Notes under the pieces: generated by a model
Database searches by the model: none
Seen by the model: the letters and a program-made list of their open reading frames with translations, nothing else
Told to the model about the DNA's origin: nothing
Program-made: the position numbers and the translations under genes
Assembly (NCBI GenBank): GCA_910577335.1
Contig: CAJTMJ010000031.1
Location: 1 to 42,494 of the forward strand
Direction: 5' to 3'
Origin: an uncultured Duncaniella sp.
Lineage (GTDB): Bacteria > Bacteroidota > Bacteroidia > Bacteroidales > Muribaculaceae
DNA length: 42,494 nucleotides
Part shown: positions 8,601 through 15,783 of the stretch, in pieces
Numbering within the stretch: the stretch's first letter is position 1
How the letters are laid out: every line of letters begins with the position of its first letter

Positions 8601-10401
8601 TTGTTAGAGTCCCTGTGGCGTTTCCGTCATGTAGGGATGCTTTTAATTTTATGTCTGTGTAATTTTCTTTTTGATATACAATCTTCTTCAAGTCAATATC
8701 CGCATCCACGAATGAAGTCTTGGACATGGGATTATACCCTACTCCGTCAGCCTTTAACGAAGCGGTTATTTCTCCAATACCCAATTCGGACATGAATGCG
8801 TCAACCGGGAATCTGTCAAGATTTACAGTGGCATTGTACGATTCTTTTTTGCCATTCCATTTTCCTCCTGCCGCAAGTCTACCCTGACGGGTTGTGACGG
8901 TTACATCGCCTTCCACATTACCGGGATGGTACTTTACATCACCTTCTAATCTGAGAGCGGGAACAACCTTTATTGGTAAAAAAGAGAATTGCTTATCGGT
9001 GATGGTAGACAAACTGCCTTCCAATGACAGTTCTCCCCCGATTTTATCAGGAGAGAAAGGATTATCGATTTCTCCTTCTGCCTTTATTCTTGCTATATCA
9101 GGCAAGATCATATCGATATTATATACATTTAGCAAACCGCTTGTTCCGTCTATGTCTGTGGAGAATGATAGAGGCTTAAACGGAGCGAGCATCTGACGCA
9201 TATCGGGGAATGCCAATGATACTTCTTTCGGGTCGATTCTTCCCGATCCCTTTAACGATAGAGGTAGATTTTTATCGGTCATCAAATCACCCACACCCAT
9301 TTCTGCGGAAAAGTATAGGTTTGATTTCAATGTCTCGATTGAAAAGTCAGTCGCTTTCATGGATTTTTCATCCATCTTAAATGTTCCGTCTGCATAAAGT
9401 TGCAGCCCGCAACGTTCAGTCGCACTGATTTTCTTTACCGGCACAATAATTGAAGTGCCACGATTATAAAATGAGTCAACCTCAATAATTATATTTCTAC
9501 CTTGAATGTACGACGGGTCAAAGCCGGCAATAGGCGTATGTCCTGATTCAGCATACAGGGCTTCGTTCGCAGTGAGCCTTAAAGAGTCTGCTGTTATAGT
9601 CCATAAGTCGGAAGATGGAGTGCTGATAGTGTCTGATGCTGTGGTTGTACTGTCAGTTAACTCAGCAATGGGATATAAGTAAGTAGCCCGCACACTATCT
9701 ATTCTGAGACTCCTTCCGAATATCTTTTTTGTAGACATATCAACGTTTCCGTTGCACAGCTGAGCCATGCCGATATGACAGCCGAGCGAATCAATGAGTT
9801 TTTCCATGCTCATTAAATATGTCACGTCCTTCATCCGTATCAAATCGGCATGAATTTTCCAAGGTGTACTTTGTGTTGTATCGGCAGTTGTTGAGGTAGT
9901 GTCTTCGAGCATCCGGAGCATTATATTTGCCCCATCGAGTTCCACTTTTGAAAGATCAATGTTACCACCTTTTAAATTTATATCCGAATTGTCAATATTG
10001 GCATAGTTGATATTCGCTCTAATCCACATCAGTGAATCATTGTTCCCCATTTGGTAGAATGCATTGTCGAGAGTGGCACCTTCAACATGAATTTCACCTT
10101 TTAGCAAAGGCATAAGTTTCACGTTTACCGCAAGCTTATTGGATGTAAGCATTGTGTCGCCGTTTTCTTGTATGACAACGGCATTATCTACACTGAGTCT
10201 GAGTGGGAATCCGAGACGAAGTTTCTCGATTCCGACTTTCATGCCGGTAGCCTTCTCAACTTGGGTTGATGCCACTTTAACGGCAAAATCTTGTACGAAA
10301 GGAATATATAATAGAACCGGTATGATAAATAACAGAGCTACCAGCCCTACTATGACCCAAAGGACGCCTTTCAGAATCTTATTAGTTATTTTACGGCTCA
10401 A
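5668..10401 (-). CDS. tamB: TamB, translocation and assembly module inner-membrane protein
   Basis: A very long protein (1577 residues) with one N-terminal membrane helix (about 12-34, GVLWVIVGLVALLFIIP). A long AsmA/TamB-like series of beta repeats follows, and the C-terminal DUF490/TamB domain covers roughly residues 1150-1577 (for example GYVRYTPPL, VDISFGIDQYD, SYSYRVSKTLFNDRFKI). Such proteins form a hydrophobic-grooved beta ladder spanning the periplasm and dock on a TamA/TamL barrel; lipid transport has been proposed for the family. The length is typical for Bacteroidota TamB. It is the first gene of the tamB-tamL operon. A -7 box TACTTTTG lies at 10452-10459, about 50 bases before the ATG. 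Confidence 0.92.
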   Translation of the reverse strand: MSRKITNKILKGVLWVIVGLVALLFIIPVLLYIPFVQDFAVKVASTQVEKATGMKVGIEKLRLGFPLRLSVDNAVVIQENGDTMLTSNKLAVNVKLMPLLKGEIHVEGATLDNAFYQMGNNDSLMWIRANINYANIDNSDINLKGGNIDLSKVELDGANIMLRMLEDTTSTTADTTQSTPWKIHADLIRMKDVTYLMSMEKLIDSLGCHIGMAQLCNGNVDMSTKKIFGRSLRIDSVRATYLYPIAELTDSTTTASDTISTPSSDLWTITADSLRLTANEALYAESGHTPIAGFDPSYIQGRNIIIEVDSFYNRGTSIIVPVKKISATERCGLQLYADGTFKMDEKSMKATDFSIETLKSNLYFSAEMGVGDLMTDKNLPLSLKGSGRIDPKEVSLAFPDMRQMLAPFKPLSFSTDIDGTSGLLNVYNIDMILPDIARIKAEGEIDNPFSPDKIGGELSLEGSLSTITDKQFSFLPIKVVPALRLEGDVKYHPGNVEGDVTVTTRQGRLAAGGKWNGKKESYNATVNLDRFPVDAFMSELGIGEITASLKADGVGYNPMSKTSFVDADIDLKKIVYQKENYTDIKLKASLHDGNATGTLTSYNRDLDGTVQFDADLDGDSIDWDMSGNIRNINLQALNFADTVNEGKLILTSTGKFNIANQDIDAKADITNLFWRMPGITINSPSPVSLTLYSNAKGLDASLSNGDLKFKAASPNPLFTFIEGLTAGLNEVMSQKDSMRVNVEALSKAFPRMDMILEMGSNNIAADYLKESSKIGFRHFLFAAHNDSLLSLNSDITGFNMGNTSLDTISFNAIQHGAYLVYRANINNRPGTLDDFAHVNLNGFVGTNRIAAYMRQENIKHEKGFNLGLSAMLEDSTVTLKLVPRKPTIAYKSWTVNDDNFISYDLLTKHLDANLTLAGDKSYLKIFTQHPGEIVDSITHHHEHTSVQEDLIVQLSQIHLQDWLSINPFAPPIKGDISADMRLRYDNNVLTAKGDVELTDLYYGRDRVGTFGLDVDVANSPGGKLMADVTLMVDSVKTITATGVLSDSTASNPFLLDFNMIKFPLRVVNPFIPEGMATLSGTLNGQMEITGEMSNPIFNGFLDFDSTDVKVKMIGTSFSFSEEKIPVDSNVVKFSDFTIRGCNENPLFVNGTVDVHNLANVSLDLLMKANDMQIVKSDRPRGADVFGKAFIDLDAKVKGDMSFLNVDADATVLSGTNVTYVLSETNQALTSQSTSDMVHFVQFNDTVQTVTVDSIPENTMALNLDARLHIEEGSVVNVYLSPNGSNRAQVLPAGDLTYTMSALNGDRITGRLNINGGYVRYTPPLMSEKNFQFQEGSYIAFNGDMLNPRLNIHAVDEMRANVTQSGQNSRLVNFDVLLGVTNTLQNMNVTFDLTTNDDITVQNELASMSAEQRANQAMNLLLYNVYTGAGTKASANLSGNPLYSFLTSQINSWAANNIRGVDISFGIDQYDKTLDGSTSTTTSYSYRVSKTLFNDRFKIVIGGNYSTDANSDENFSQNLINDVSFEYMLNKSGTMYIRIFRHTGYESILEGEITQTGVGFVLKRKLNSLWELFGIRRD

Positions 10402-10451
10402 TGTGACGTGAATTTTAATAGTTTGACGTGATTTGTATGTCTTATTAACTA

Positions 10452-10459
10452 CAAAAGTA
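10452..10459 (-). promoter_or_regulatory. Putative -7 promoter box for tamBL
   Basis: TACTTTTG on the minus strand matches TAnnTTTG and is placed to start a transcript about 45 bases before tamB. No TTTG box is found 19-21 bases upstream, so the call is partial. Confidence 0.4.
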
Positions 10460-10529
10460 CTTATTTTGTTTAAATATATTTTAATAATTAAAACACTCTT
10501 TATAGCACTTGATGATATTAATAAAGAAA

Positions 10530-10569
10530 ACTCTCGTCTACAATCATATACATGACTGTAAACGAGAGT
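10530..10569 (-). terminator. Rho-independent terminator after the DUF2582 gene
   Basis: A 12-base stem (10530-10541 with 10558-10569, one G-T pair) is followed on the minus strand by TTTTCTTTATT. It sits 50 bases past the stop of the DUF2582 gene and separates it from tamB. Confidence 0.8.
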
Positions 10570-10618
10570 GATATGTTTGTGGTCAAATTATATTTGACCG
10601 AGGGACTCTCTATTAAAA

Positions 10619-10837
10619 TTATTTATCCTGAACAAGAGAGATAAGCAGTTCTTTTCCGTCTTCGCTGGGCTGGAATTCTACTTTGCCTTCGCGGGCAAGC
10701 CATCCAAGTGCTGCATAAAGCTCTTTGTCATTTTTAAGTTTAGCTACTTTTTTAAGTTGCTTGCTGTCCAAAGTTTGTGCTTCGTTAAGTGCTGCCCATA
10801 CGCTTCCAGCGTTAATACCGATAGTTTCAGTGTTCAT
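10619..10837 (-). CDS. DUF2582-type winged-helix protein
   Basis: A 72-residue cytosolic protein. The pattern IGINAGSVWAALNEA, then LDSKQLKKVAKL, then ELYAALGWLAREGKVEF is that of the small winged helix-turn-helix family DUF2582, common in Bacteroidota: helix 1, helix-turn-helix, then a beta wing ending in LLISLVQDK. The partner or DNA target is unknown, and at this size it may work as a dimer. It is monocistronic: a terminator follows (10530-10569) and another hairpin (10979-11034) isolates it from the amylase gene upstream. A -7 box TAAATTTG at 10924-10931 would give a leader of about 80 bases. Confidence 0.85.
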   Translation of the reverse strand: MNTETIGINAGSVWAALNEAQTLDSKQLKKVAKLKNDKELYAALGWLAREGKVEFQPSEDGKELLISLVQDK

Positions 10838-10923
10838 CGTTAAGTGTTTTTAATTAACAATATTTGTTTAAATTGTACTCTGAGATAGAGACTTACATAT
10901 CAAAAGGAGTAATATGTTCGCCA

Positions 10924-10931
10924 CAAATTTA
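10924..10931 (-). promoter_or_regulatory. Putative -7 promoter box for the DUF2582 gene
   Basis: TAAATTTG on the minus strand matches TAnnTTTG. No TTTG lies at the proper distance upstream. The predicted leader is about 80 bases and AT-rich. Confidence 0.35.
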
Positions 10932-10978
10932 CAAAAATTTTATAAATCTTTGACTATTTTCGTAACAAAAAACATAAT

Positions 10979-11034
10979 AAAATGGTTCAAAAAGGCTGAA
11001 TTACAGAGCCATTTATAGGTTTTTGAACCATTTT
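10979..11034 (-). terminator. Terminator after the alpha-amylase gene
   Basis: A perfect 15-base inverted repeat (10979-10993 with 11020-11034) encloses a 26-base loop that contains a smaller GGCT/AGCC stem. On the minus strand it is followed by a T-rich run (ATTATGTTTTTTG). It lies 31 bases past the amylase stop. Confidence 0.8.
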
Positions 11035-11065
11035 ACTATGTTTTTTAGAGATAAAAAATATTAAA

Positions 11066-12493
11066 TCAATATATGATATATGAGGTTAATGGCTTTAACA
11101 TACCACTCATAACACCATCAGTGACTTTGAAATCGGTATTATAAACTTTATCAGTATAATTACCATCGTTAAGTGTTGTCGGCAAAGCGATTTCTTGGGG
11201 AGTATTGGTCAGATTTATTAGTGCCACACCCTCTGATCCTCGATTGATTTCCACGACTGCTCCATCAGGAGTAACGTTGATATGTTCAGGCTTGCCGCTC
11301 ATAGCTCTACGGAATTTATTTGCAGCGACAACTTCCGGATGCTTAAATTCATCATTCCCACGTGCTCCTGTCAGGTTGTTTCCCCAGTAGTTTTCACGTG
11401 TGCTGCCTGCGGGTCGGCTGAAAAACAGAGGTGTGCCATTTTGTCTTGCTGCGAGAAATACCCATCCCATACGTATCTGATCGTCTGTGAGTCCAGCTGA
11501 CTCATGCTCATTTGCGTATGTGTCGTGTGATTCAACCCATGTTACAAGATGTTTGCCATCTACCGGATGGTGCCATTTCATGAGGCTGTCAGCTGTGAAA
11601 TTACCCTTATCAAGCACTTCTCTCAAAGCATGACCGTATGCGCTTGCGGTTAGATCCATATATTCCGCATACTCTTCTTCTTTTACATTTTTGTCCTGAA
11701 GTACTTCACCGTATATAAACAGGCTGTCGGCTGGAACTGCGAGCTTCAGTCCTTTCACATCTTCACGACCGGTGGCTACTTCCCAGAAATTATTTCTGGT
11801 AGCAAGGCTGTCAAGCGGGTCACTCGGGAGTCCGATATGCTTTGCGGTATCATATCTAAATCCTTTCACGCCTAAGCTCAGCAGGTCGTTTACGTATGTC
11901 ATGTAGTAATGCTGGAAATCGGGATTTTCGGTATTCACATCGGGAAGACCACCCATTTCGCCGGTTGTGCACTGGTAACGGTCATTGTAATCTACAATTG
12001 GTGTGAATCCGTTTGCATGATATAGTTTATCATGACCTCCGACGGCTGCATCAAGATCAGGCAGCACGGCAGTATGGTCAATTGCGGTGTGATTTGGCAA
12101 TACATCCACAATGATTTTGACATTATATTTATTGGCGCTATCCATCATTGCCTTGAACTGGTCGCAATTGCCTAAAAGGTAATTGCCAATTTTCCAATCG
12201 GTAGGCTGATAGTAATAGTACCATTTGCCTGTCACTGAATCGCCGGGCTGTGAAAACAGTGCTTTTCCCCCACCCTCGCCGACATAGCAAGTGTTGGCTG
12301 GAGATGTCTGTACGTATGCATATCCTGATTCAGCAATATCTTTCATGTTTGCTGCGATTGTGTCAAATGACCATGACCACGCATGGAGAATGACATCATC
12401 GTTAGTTTCAGCCGTTTCCGAGGCTTCTTTCGCAGGATTACAAGATGTGATGGTCATAATTCCTGCGATAGCGAAAAAGATAGTTTTTTTCAT
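11066..12493 (-). CDS. Alpha-amylase lipoprotein, GH13 (subfamily 28-like)
   Basis: A 475-residue secreted glycoside hydrolase that should cut alpha-1,4 bonds in starch or glycogen. A lipoprotein signal peptide ends at C18 (TITSC), so it is anchored on the periplasmic side or exported. All four GH13 regions are present: DVLPNH (130-135); GFRYDTAKH with nucleophile D215; YGEVLQD with acid/base E263; WVESHDTYAN with D324. The run from ILHAWSWSFDTI to YVQTSP, and YMDLTASAYGH, closely resemble Bacillus subtilis AmyE (GH13_28) as I remember it. A short C-terminal beta domain follows from about residue 400. No SusC/SusD pair or other starch gene is nearby, so it is a stand-alone gene with its own terminator. 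Confidence 0.92.
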   Translation of the reverse strand: MKKTIFFAIAGIMTITSCNPAKEASETAETNDDVILHAWSWSFDTIAANMKDIAESGYAYVQTSPANTCYVGEGGGKALFSQPGDSVTGKWYYYYQPTDWKIGNYLLGNCDQFKAMMDSANKYNVKIIVDVLPNHTAIDHTAVLPDLDAAVGGHDKLYHANGFTPIVDYNDRYQCTTGEMGGLPDVNTENPDFQHYYMTYVNDLLSLGVKGFRYDTAKHIGLPSDPLDSLATRNNFWEVATGREDVKGLKLAVPADSLFIYGEVLQDKNVKEEEYAEYMDLTASAYGHALREVLDKGNFTADSLMKWHHPVDGKHLVTWVESHDTYANEHESAGLTDDQIRMGWVFLAARQNGTPLFFSRPAGSTRENYWGNNLTGARGNDEFKHPEVVAANKFRRAMSGKPEHINVTPDGAVVEINRGSEGVALINLTNTPQEIALPTTLNDGNYTDKVYNTDFKVTDGVMSGMLKPLTSYIIY

Positions 12494-12541
12494 CTCTTAA
12501 ATTTTAGTGTAAGTATTTGGTATGATATAATTTTTTAAGCT

Positions 12542-13399
12542 TTAGGTATACAATCTAAGTGTTATAAGATAAAGTAGTGATGCCGGAATTACAAGAAGCA
12601 ATGAATCGATACGGTCAAGTATGCCTCCATGTCCCGGCAGTATGTTGCCTGAGTCCTTGACACCTAAGGTGCGTTTGATCAATGATTCAACGAGATCACC
12701 CCATGTGGCGAATATGCCTACAACTAATCCTAATCCACAAAGATGTATCATTGAAATTGTTTCAAAATAGTCGGGGAAATAAAGCTTGGCAATGACTCCG
12801 CCGATAATTGAAAATACGACTCCGCCAACGAATCCTTCCCATGATTTTTTAGGTGATATGCGAGGGAATAGTTTGTGTTTCCCTATCATTGAGCCGACTA
12901 AAAATGCGCCGGTGTCGTTAAGCCATATCATTATGAACATCATGAGCAGCAGTGCCTTACCGTCATTAAGGGTATAGTACATAGACATTAGCCCCAAAGG
13001 TAGTGCGATGTACATTTGTCCCATGTATGAATAAGCGAGATTGGTTAACGGAGAACTTTCCTGATTGTAGATCTGCATCACTAATCTTACTATTAGATAT
13101 AGCATGTATACAGTAAAAAAAGTGCCTCCCATAACAGCTGTCATGTATGGCGGCATAAGAGATAGATTCACGGAGCTTAACCCTACACAGACTATCAGAC
13201 CTCCCACTATGTCAACAACTAATGTGGTTACATTTTCTCCTCCCGTTGAGGAGTTTGAAAGGCTATAAAATTCGTGGAGTGCGACTATTGAAACCAAGCC
13301 GAAAAATAGTATGAAGTACCATCCGCCGGCAATGACAGAGGCACAGATAAGTGCTACATAAATAGCTCCTGTTATGGCGCGTAAAATCAAATTTTTCAT
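12542..13399 (-). CDS. cdsA: Phosphatidate cytidylyltransferase
   Basis: Makes CDP-diacylglycerol from phosphatidate and CTP, the branch point for phospholipid synthesis, in the inner membrane. About eight hydrophobic helices are visible. The C-terminal family signature is complete: SLIKRTLGVKDSGN followed directly by ILPGHGGILDRIDS. I chose the ATG at 13399 (MKNLILRAITGA) rather than one 33 bases upstream, because it puts a typical N-terminus first and lies just after a good promoter (13421-13452), whose start point falls between the two ATGs. It follows radA by about 110 bases, so it may be transcribed both alone and by read-through from trmH-radA. Confidence 0.93.
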   Translation of the reverse strand: MKNLILRAITGAIYVALICASVIAGGWYFILFFGLVSIVALHEFYSLSNSSTGGENVTTLVVDIVGGLIVCVGLSSVNLSLMPPYMTAVMGGTFFTVYMLYLIVRLVMQIYNQESSPLTNLAYSYMGQMYIALPLGLMSMYYTLNDGKALLLMMFIMIWLNDTGAFLVGSMIGKHKLFPRISPKKSWEGFVGGVVFSIIGGVIAKLYFPDYFETISMIHLCGLGLVVGIFATWGDLVESLIKRTLGVKDSGNILPGHGGILDRIDSLLLVIPASLLYLITLRLYT

Positions 13400-13420
13400 T
13401 ACGATTGAAATAAATTTCCG

Positions 13421-13452
13421 CAAAATTAACAAATTTTATTTATTGTTGCAAT
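13421..13452 (-). promoter_or_regulatory. Bacteroidota promoter for cdsA
   Basis: On the minus strand a -33 box ATTG (13449-13452) and a -7 box TAATTTTG (13421-13428) are 20 bases apart. The predicted start near 13414 supports the cdsA ATG at 13399. Confidence 0.55.
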
Positions 13453-13509
13453 CGCTTTTGAGTTAAAAATCAATTCTTTAAAGTGAAAATATTAAAAAGA
13501 ATAGTGTTC

Positions 13510-14880
13510 TTATGCAAATAAAGCTCTAAAAGCTTCTTCAACTTTGGCGACTTCTATCACTTTAATCTTTAATTTGGAAATATCCACACCCTTCAGGTTG
13601 TGGCGTGGAATGATTATGGTTTCCATGCCAAGTTTTTCCGCTTCACGAATCCTTTGTTCTATTCGGGTGATGGGACGTATTTCTCCCGACAGCCCTACTT
13701 CTCCTGCCATACATACACGGTGAGGAATAGCCATATCGACATTTGACGAGAGAATCGCACATATTATAGATAGGTCAAGTGCCGGATCATTCACTTTTAA
13801 TCCGCCGGCTATATTAAGGAACACATCCTTAGCCGCAAGTTTGAATCCTACCCTTTTTTCGAGCACGGCAAGAAGCATGTTCATTCTTTTTGAGTCAAAC
13901 CCTGTTACAGAACGTTGCGGTGTGCCGTAGGCTGCCGTGCTTACAAGTGCTTGGACTTCAATCAAGAATGATCGTATGCCTTCCATCGTTACACCGATTG
14001 CTATTCCCGATAAATCCTCATCAGATTGGGTCAAAAGCATCTCGGAAGGGTTGGTAACCTCTCGCAAACCTCGTTGGCACATTTCATATATACCCAATTC
14101 GGACGTTGAACCGAATCTGTTTTTTATGGAACGGAGGATACGGTACATGTGTTGACGGTCACCCTCAAACTGTAAGACTGCATCCACTATATGCTCAAGC
14201 ACTTTTGGTCCGGCGATGTTGCCCTCCTTTGTGATGTGCCCTATCAAGAGGACGGGCACTGAAGTTTCTTTCGCATACTGTAATAATTGGGCTGCACATT
14301 CTCTCACTTGCGACACGCTTCCGGCTACCGATTCGATATCGTCGGATGCTATGGTTTGAATTGAGTCTATTACAACAATTCCCGGTTGTACCTCTTCAAT
14401 ATGCTCTTGTATGGTTTGTAATGAAGTCTCGCATACGATATAAACATTGTCGCTTAGTCTGCCTATGCGGTCAGCACGCATCTTAAGTTGCTGGGCGCTT
14501 TCTTCTCCCGAAACATATAATATGCGTCGTGATTTAATCGATAGGATATTTTGAAGCACGAGGGTGGATTTACCAATACCCGGTTCCCCACCTATCAGCA
14601 CAAGACTGCCTGCAACCAAACCTCCACCTAACACACGGTTTAACTCTCCGCTGGGTAGCTTTATTCTCGGTTCTTCCGATGTTTCTATTTTTGAAACCGG
14701 TTGAGGTTTTGATTTACTTACTTTATGCCCTGTCGGTGACAATGTGCGGCTCTTCTTTTCGGTCACAATCCTTTCTTCCGTCATGGTGTTCCATTCACCA
14801 CACGCAGGACAGCGACCTTGCCATTTTGGAGATTCCGCTCCGCAATTATTGCAAAACCAAGCAGTTTTTATGCCTTTCAT
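13510..14880 (-). CDS. radA: DNA repair protein RadA
   Basis: A RecA-related ATPase (456 residues) that helps branch migration and processing of recombination intermediates. An N-terminal zinc finger has cysteines 10, 13, 24 and 27 (WFCNNCGAES, GRCPACGEWN). Walker A is GEPGIGKST (98-106), the RadA-specific motif KNRFG is at 253-257, and a Lon-protease-like C-terminal domain follows from about residue 280. The length matches the family. The gene lies 18 bases after the TrmH-family gene on the same strand, so it probably shares the promoter at 15686-15716. Confidence 0.96.
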   Translation of the reverse strand: MKGIKTAWFCNNCGAESPKWQGRCPACGEWNTMTEERIVTEKKSRTLSPTGHKVSKSKPQPVSKIETSEEPRIKLPSGELNRVLGGGLVAGSLVLIGGEPGIGKSTLVLQNILSIKSRRILYVSGEESAQQLKMRADRIGRLSDNVYIVCETSLQTIQEHIEEVQPGIVVIDSIQTIASDDIESVAGSVSQVRECAAQLLQYAKETSVPVLLIGHITKEGNIAGPKVLEHIVDAVLQFEGDRQHMYRILRSIKNRFGSTSELGIYEMCQRGLREVTNPSEMLLTQSDEDLSGIAIGVTMEGIRSFLIEVQALVSTAAYGTPQRSVTGFDSKRMNMLLAVLEKRVGFKLAAKDVFLNIAGGLKVNDPALDLSIICAILSSNVDMAIPHRVCMAGEVGLSGEIRPITRIEQRIREAEKLGMETIIIPRHNLKGVDISKLKIKVIEVAKVEEAFRALFA

Positions 14881-14898
14881 TGATCTGATAAATTAAGA

Positions 14899-15663
14899 TT
14901 AAATTCCACGGAATTTCGCTAATGTTATAGCTGTGGCTATTGCTGCATTAAGTGATTCTCCAGTCTGACGATCTTTAGGATATGACGGTATTAATAACCG
15001 ATGAGTAACCAAGTTCTCTATCTCATCGGATATCCCTTTACCTTCATTGCCAATCACTATCACGCCTTTATTTTCAATAGCTATCTCCGAAATGTTGTCG
15101 CCGTCCAAAAATGTTCCGTATATATTTGTGGGCGGTAATTCGCTCAGCGTTTCAGCGAGATCGCAATAATGCACTTTGATTCTTGAGATTGAGCCCATAG
15201 TGGCTTGTACTACTTTGGGGCTGAAACAATCTGCGGTTTCGTATGTGCATATTATATTTGTGACACCAAACCAGTCCGCCACACGAATGATAGTGCCGAG
15301 ATTGCCCGGGTCCTGTATTGTGTCAAGAGCGAGTACAATATTGTCAGCTACCGAATTAGGGTCAAAATGATATTGTGGAATGTCGTATACCGCAATCACT
15401 TCTGAAGGTGTGGTCAAGCTGGAAAGTCGTTCCATTTCTCTTTTAGGGCATTTGACTATCAATTCCGGAGCGATTCGTGATATGACCGATGCATGGTCGT
15501 CAATCCATCCGGTGGTTGCTATCAAATATCGTAAATTGAAATGTCCTAATGTGTCAAGCACGCATTTAGTGCCTTCAGCTTTAAATGCTTTCTCTTTTTT
15601 GCGGGTCTTTCTTTCATTGAGAGACTTGACGGTCTTACATAAGTGGTTAGTAAGTTCTGCCAT
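14899..15663 (-). CDS. TrmH/SpoU-family RNA 2'-O-methyltransferase
   Basis: A 254-residue SPOUT methyltransferase using S-adenosylmethionine to methylate a ribose in rRNA or tRNA; the exact target cannot be read from the sequence. The N-terminal part (about 10-85) is the SpoU substrate-binding domain (FKAEGTKCVLDTL). The C-terminal knot domain has motif 1 (DTIQDPGNLGTIIRVAD), motif 2 (VIVIGNEGKGIS) and motif 3 (LLIPSYPKDRQTGESLNAAI). Motif 3 is a little longer than the usual IPM...SLN form. It is first in a trmH-radA unit, and its promoter region faces that of the divergent amgK-like gene. Confidence 0.9.
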   Translation of the reverse strand: MAELTNHLCKTVKSLNERKTRKKEKAFKAEGTKCVLDTLGHFNLRYLIATTGWIDDHASVISRIAPELIVKCPKREMERLSSLTTPSEVIAVYDIPQYHFDPNSVADNIVLALDTIQDPGNLGTIIRVADWFGVTNIICTYETADCFSPKVVQATMGSISRIKVHYCDLAETLSELPPTNIYGTFLDGDNISEIAIENKGVIVIGNEGKGISDEIENLVTHRLLIPSYPKDRQTGESLNAAIATAITLAKFRGI

Positions 15664-15685
15664 TTAGGGAATGTTTAATTTTCTT

Positions 15686-15716
15686 CAAAGTTAGTGTATT
15701 TCTAAAAAAAAATCAA
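15686..15716 (-). promoter_or_regulatory. Bacteroidota promoter for trmH-radA
   Basis: On the minus strand, TTG (15714-15716) and TAACTTTG (15686-15693) are 20 bases apart. The predicted start is near 15679, about 16 bases before the ATG at 15663. Confidence 0.55.
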
Positions 15717-15758
15717 GGTAAATTGACATTATCGCACTGTTTTGGGCTGATTATTTAT

Positions 15759-15766
15759 TAATTTTG
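15759..15766 (+). promoter_or_regulatory. Putative -7 promoter box for the amgK-murU unit
   Basis: TAATTTTG matches TAnnTTTG and ends 17 bases before the ATG at 15784. A TTTG at 15741-15744 is only 14 bases away, too close for a normal -33 box, so the promoter is uncertain or needs an activator. Confidence 0.4.
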
Positions 15767-15783
15767 TGGGAAAATGAGAAATT

